Of a stretch of DNA of 6,488 nucleotides, positions 5,941 to 6,488 are shown piece by piece; the stretch's first letter is position 1; each line of letters begins with the position of its first letter. The notes under the pieces are model-generated. The model ran no database searches, was not told where the DNA came from, and saw nothing but the letters and a program-made list of their open reading frames with translations. The DNA comes from Eubacterium sp. (GTDB lineage Bacteria > Bacillota > Clostridia > Oscillospirales > Acutalibacteraceae). The position numbers and the translations under genes are program-made. The DNA is taken from assembly GCA_017543725.1 (NCBI GenBank), contig JAFYFO010000250.1, positions 1-6,488 on the forward strand, in the 5' to 3' direction.

Positions 5941-6488
5941 TTAATATTTATTACCTGCAAACCAGACCGCAGTTGCACCGCAGGGAAGAACTCCCCCTGT
6001 TTGCGTTACAGGAAGTCCGATTTCATCGGCAACTGCATAGCCGCCCCGCCTTTTGGTTACGGTTTCATCAAGAATGTATTTCATAACTGAGGGCGAAAGA
6101 CCAGTTGTGTATGAATTTATTATAACGGCAAGAGGATTATCGGAAAGGACCTGCTCAACAAGAGCAACGAAATCATAAATTGAATCTTCAATATGCCAGA
6201 CTTCGCCCCTGGGACCTCTTCCGTATGACGGCGGGTCAAGAATAATGATATCGTATCTGTTTCCTCTTTTGATTTCGCGCTGAACAAACTTAATGCAGTC
6301 GTCAACTATCCAGCGAACATCGCCTTCATCAACTCCGCTCGCCTTTGCGTTTTCCTTTGCCCAGTTGGTCATACCCTTTGAAGCGTCAACATGAACAACG
6401 CTTGCGCCCTCTTTGAGGCAGGCAACCGTTGCGGCTCCCGTGTAGGCAAAGAGATTGAGAACTTTAACATCGCCGTTTCTGCTTCTTA
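5941..6488 (-). CDS. class I SAM-dependent methyltransferase, RlmI-like (partial, N-terminus outside window)
   Basis: This is the 3' part of a gene whose start lies beyond the right edge. The frame is open from 6486 to a TAA at 5941-5943, giving about 181 visible residues. An ATG at 6372-6370 is internal, because the SAM-binding motif I (LNLFAYTGAAT, 6427-6459) lies upstream of it in the same frame. It is followed by an acidic strand end (VHVDASKG) and by motif IV, DPPSYG, at 6220-6237. A Rossmann-fold methyltransferase with a DPP(S/K) motif next to a VLNLFAYTG-type motif I resembles the RlmI/RlmK group of rRNA cytosine-C5 or guanine methyltransferases. The exact RNA target cannot be read from this fragment, and any N-terminal PUA domain would be outside the window. 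It ends 3 bases before ecfA1 and in the same frame, separated by TAA and one codon, so it is probably the upstream member of the same operon. The methyltransferase fold is near certain. RNA as substrate is likely, and the position modified is unknown. Confidence 0.85.
   Translation of the reverse strand, partial: RSRNGDVKVLNLFAYTGAATVACLKEGASVVHVDASKGMTNWAKENAKASGVDEGDVRWIVDDCIKFVQREIKRGNRYDIIILDPPSYGRGPRGEVWHIEDSIYDFVALVEQVLSDNPLAVIINSYTTGLSPSVMKYILDETVTKRRGGYAVADEIGLPVTQTGGVLPCGATAVWFAGNKY

Noticed and set aside
5938..5943. Possible fusion of the methyltransferase and EcfA1, which are in the same frame
   Set aside because: A clean TAA separates them and both products have normal family ends. 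Sharing a frame is a one-in-three coincidence.
6120..6372. Short methyltransferase starting at the ATG at 6372-6370
   Set aside because: The same frame continues upstream to the window edge and includes the essential SAM-binding motif I, so this ATG is internal.
1..6488. Search for tRNA, rRNA, riboswitch, CRISPR, insertion sequence or attachment site
   Set aside because: Coding sequence fills nearly the whole window, there is no intergenic space for a riboswitch ahead of the ECF genes, and no repeat arrays or transposase motifs are visible.

Overview
The window looks like ordinary chromosome from an anaerobic, low-to-mid GC Firmicute of class Clostridia, most likely an Oscillospiraceae/Ruminococcaceae-type gut bacterium. 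This is inferred from the AT-leaning codon use, the GGAG/AGGAGG ribosome binding sites, the Clostridia-like EcfAA'T proteins, and an uncharacterised propeller protein of a type I associate with that group (DUF5711). I see no mobile element, RNA gene, CRISPR array or sign of recent transfer.

Every gene lies on the minus strand, so transcription runs from high to low coordinates. In that order: the 3' part of a class I SAM-dependent (RlmI-like) methyltransferase (6488-5941, start beyond the window); the two ATPases EcfA1 (5937-5077) and EcfA2 (5071-4202) and the transmembrane protein EcfT (4200-3388) of an energy-coupling-factor (ECF) vitamin transporter; the tRNA pseudouridine synthase TruA (3391-2657); a membrane-anchored extracytoplasmic protein with seven propeller-like repeats (2642-1464); an enlarged CvpA-family membrane protein (1454-723); and a CDP-alcohol phosphatidyltransferase of the PgsA type (723-61). 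After a 38-base gap, a ribosome binding site and ATG suggest that another gene begins at the left edge.

Junctions between complete genes are 14 bases or less, and two overlap (ATGA at ecfT/truA, TGATG at cvpA/pgsA). There is no room for internal promoters or terminators between genes, so the block reads as one translationally coupled operon mixing RNA modification, micronutrient uptake and envelope/lipid functions. EcfA1, EcfA2 and EcfT would form the shared energising module that drives substrate-binding S components encoded elsewhere. TruA commonly follows ecfT in Firmicutes. The last three genes are all membrane proteins.

I did not find a convincing new biological system. The least understood parts are the anchored propeller protein and its neighbour, the CvpA protein with a long predicted outer loop. 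Both put most of their unusual sequence outside the membrane.
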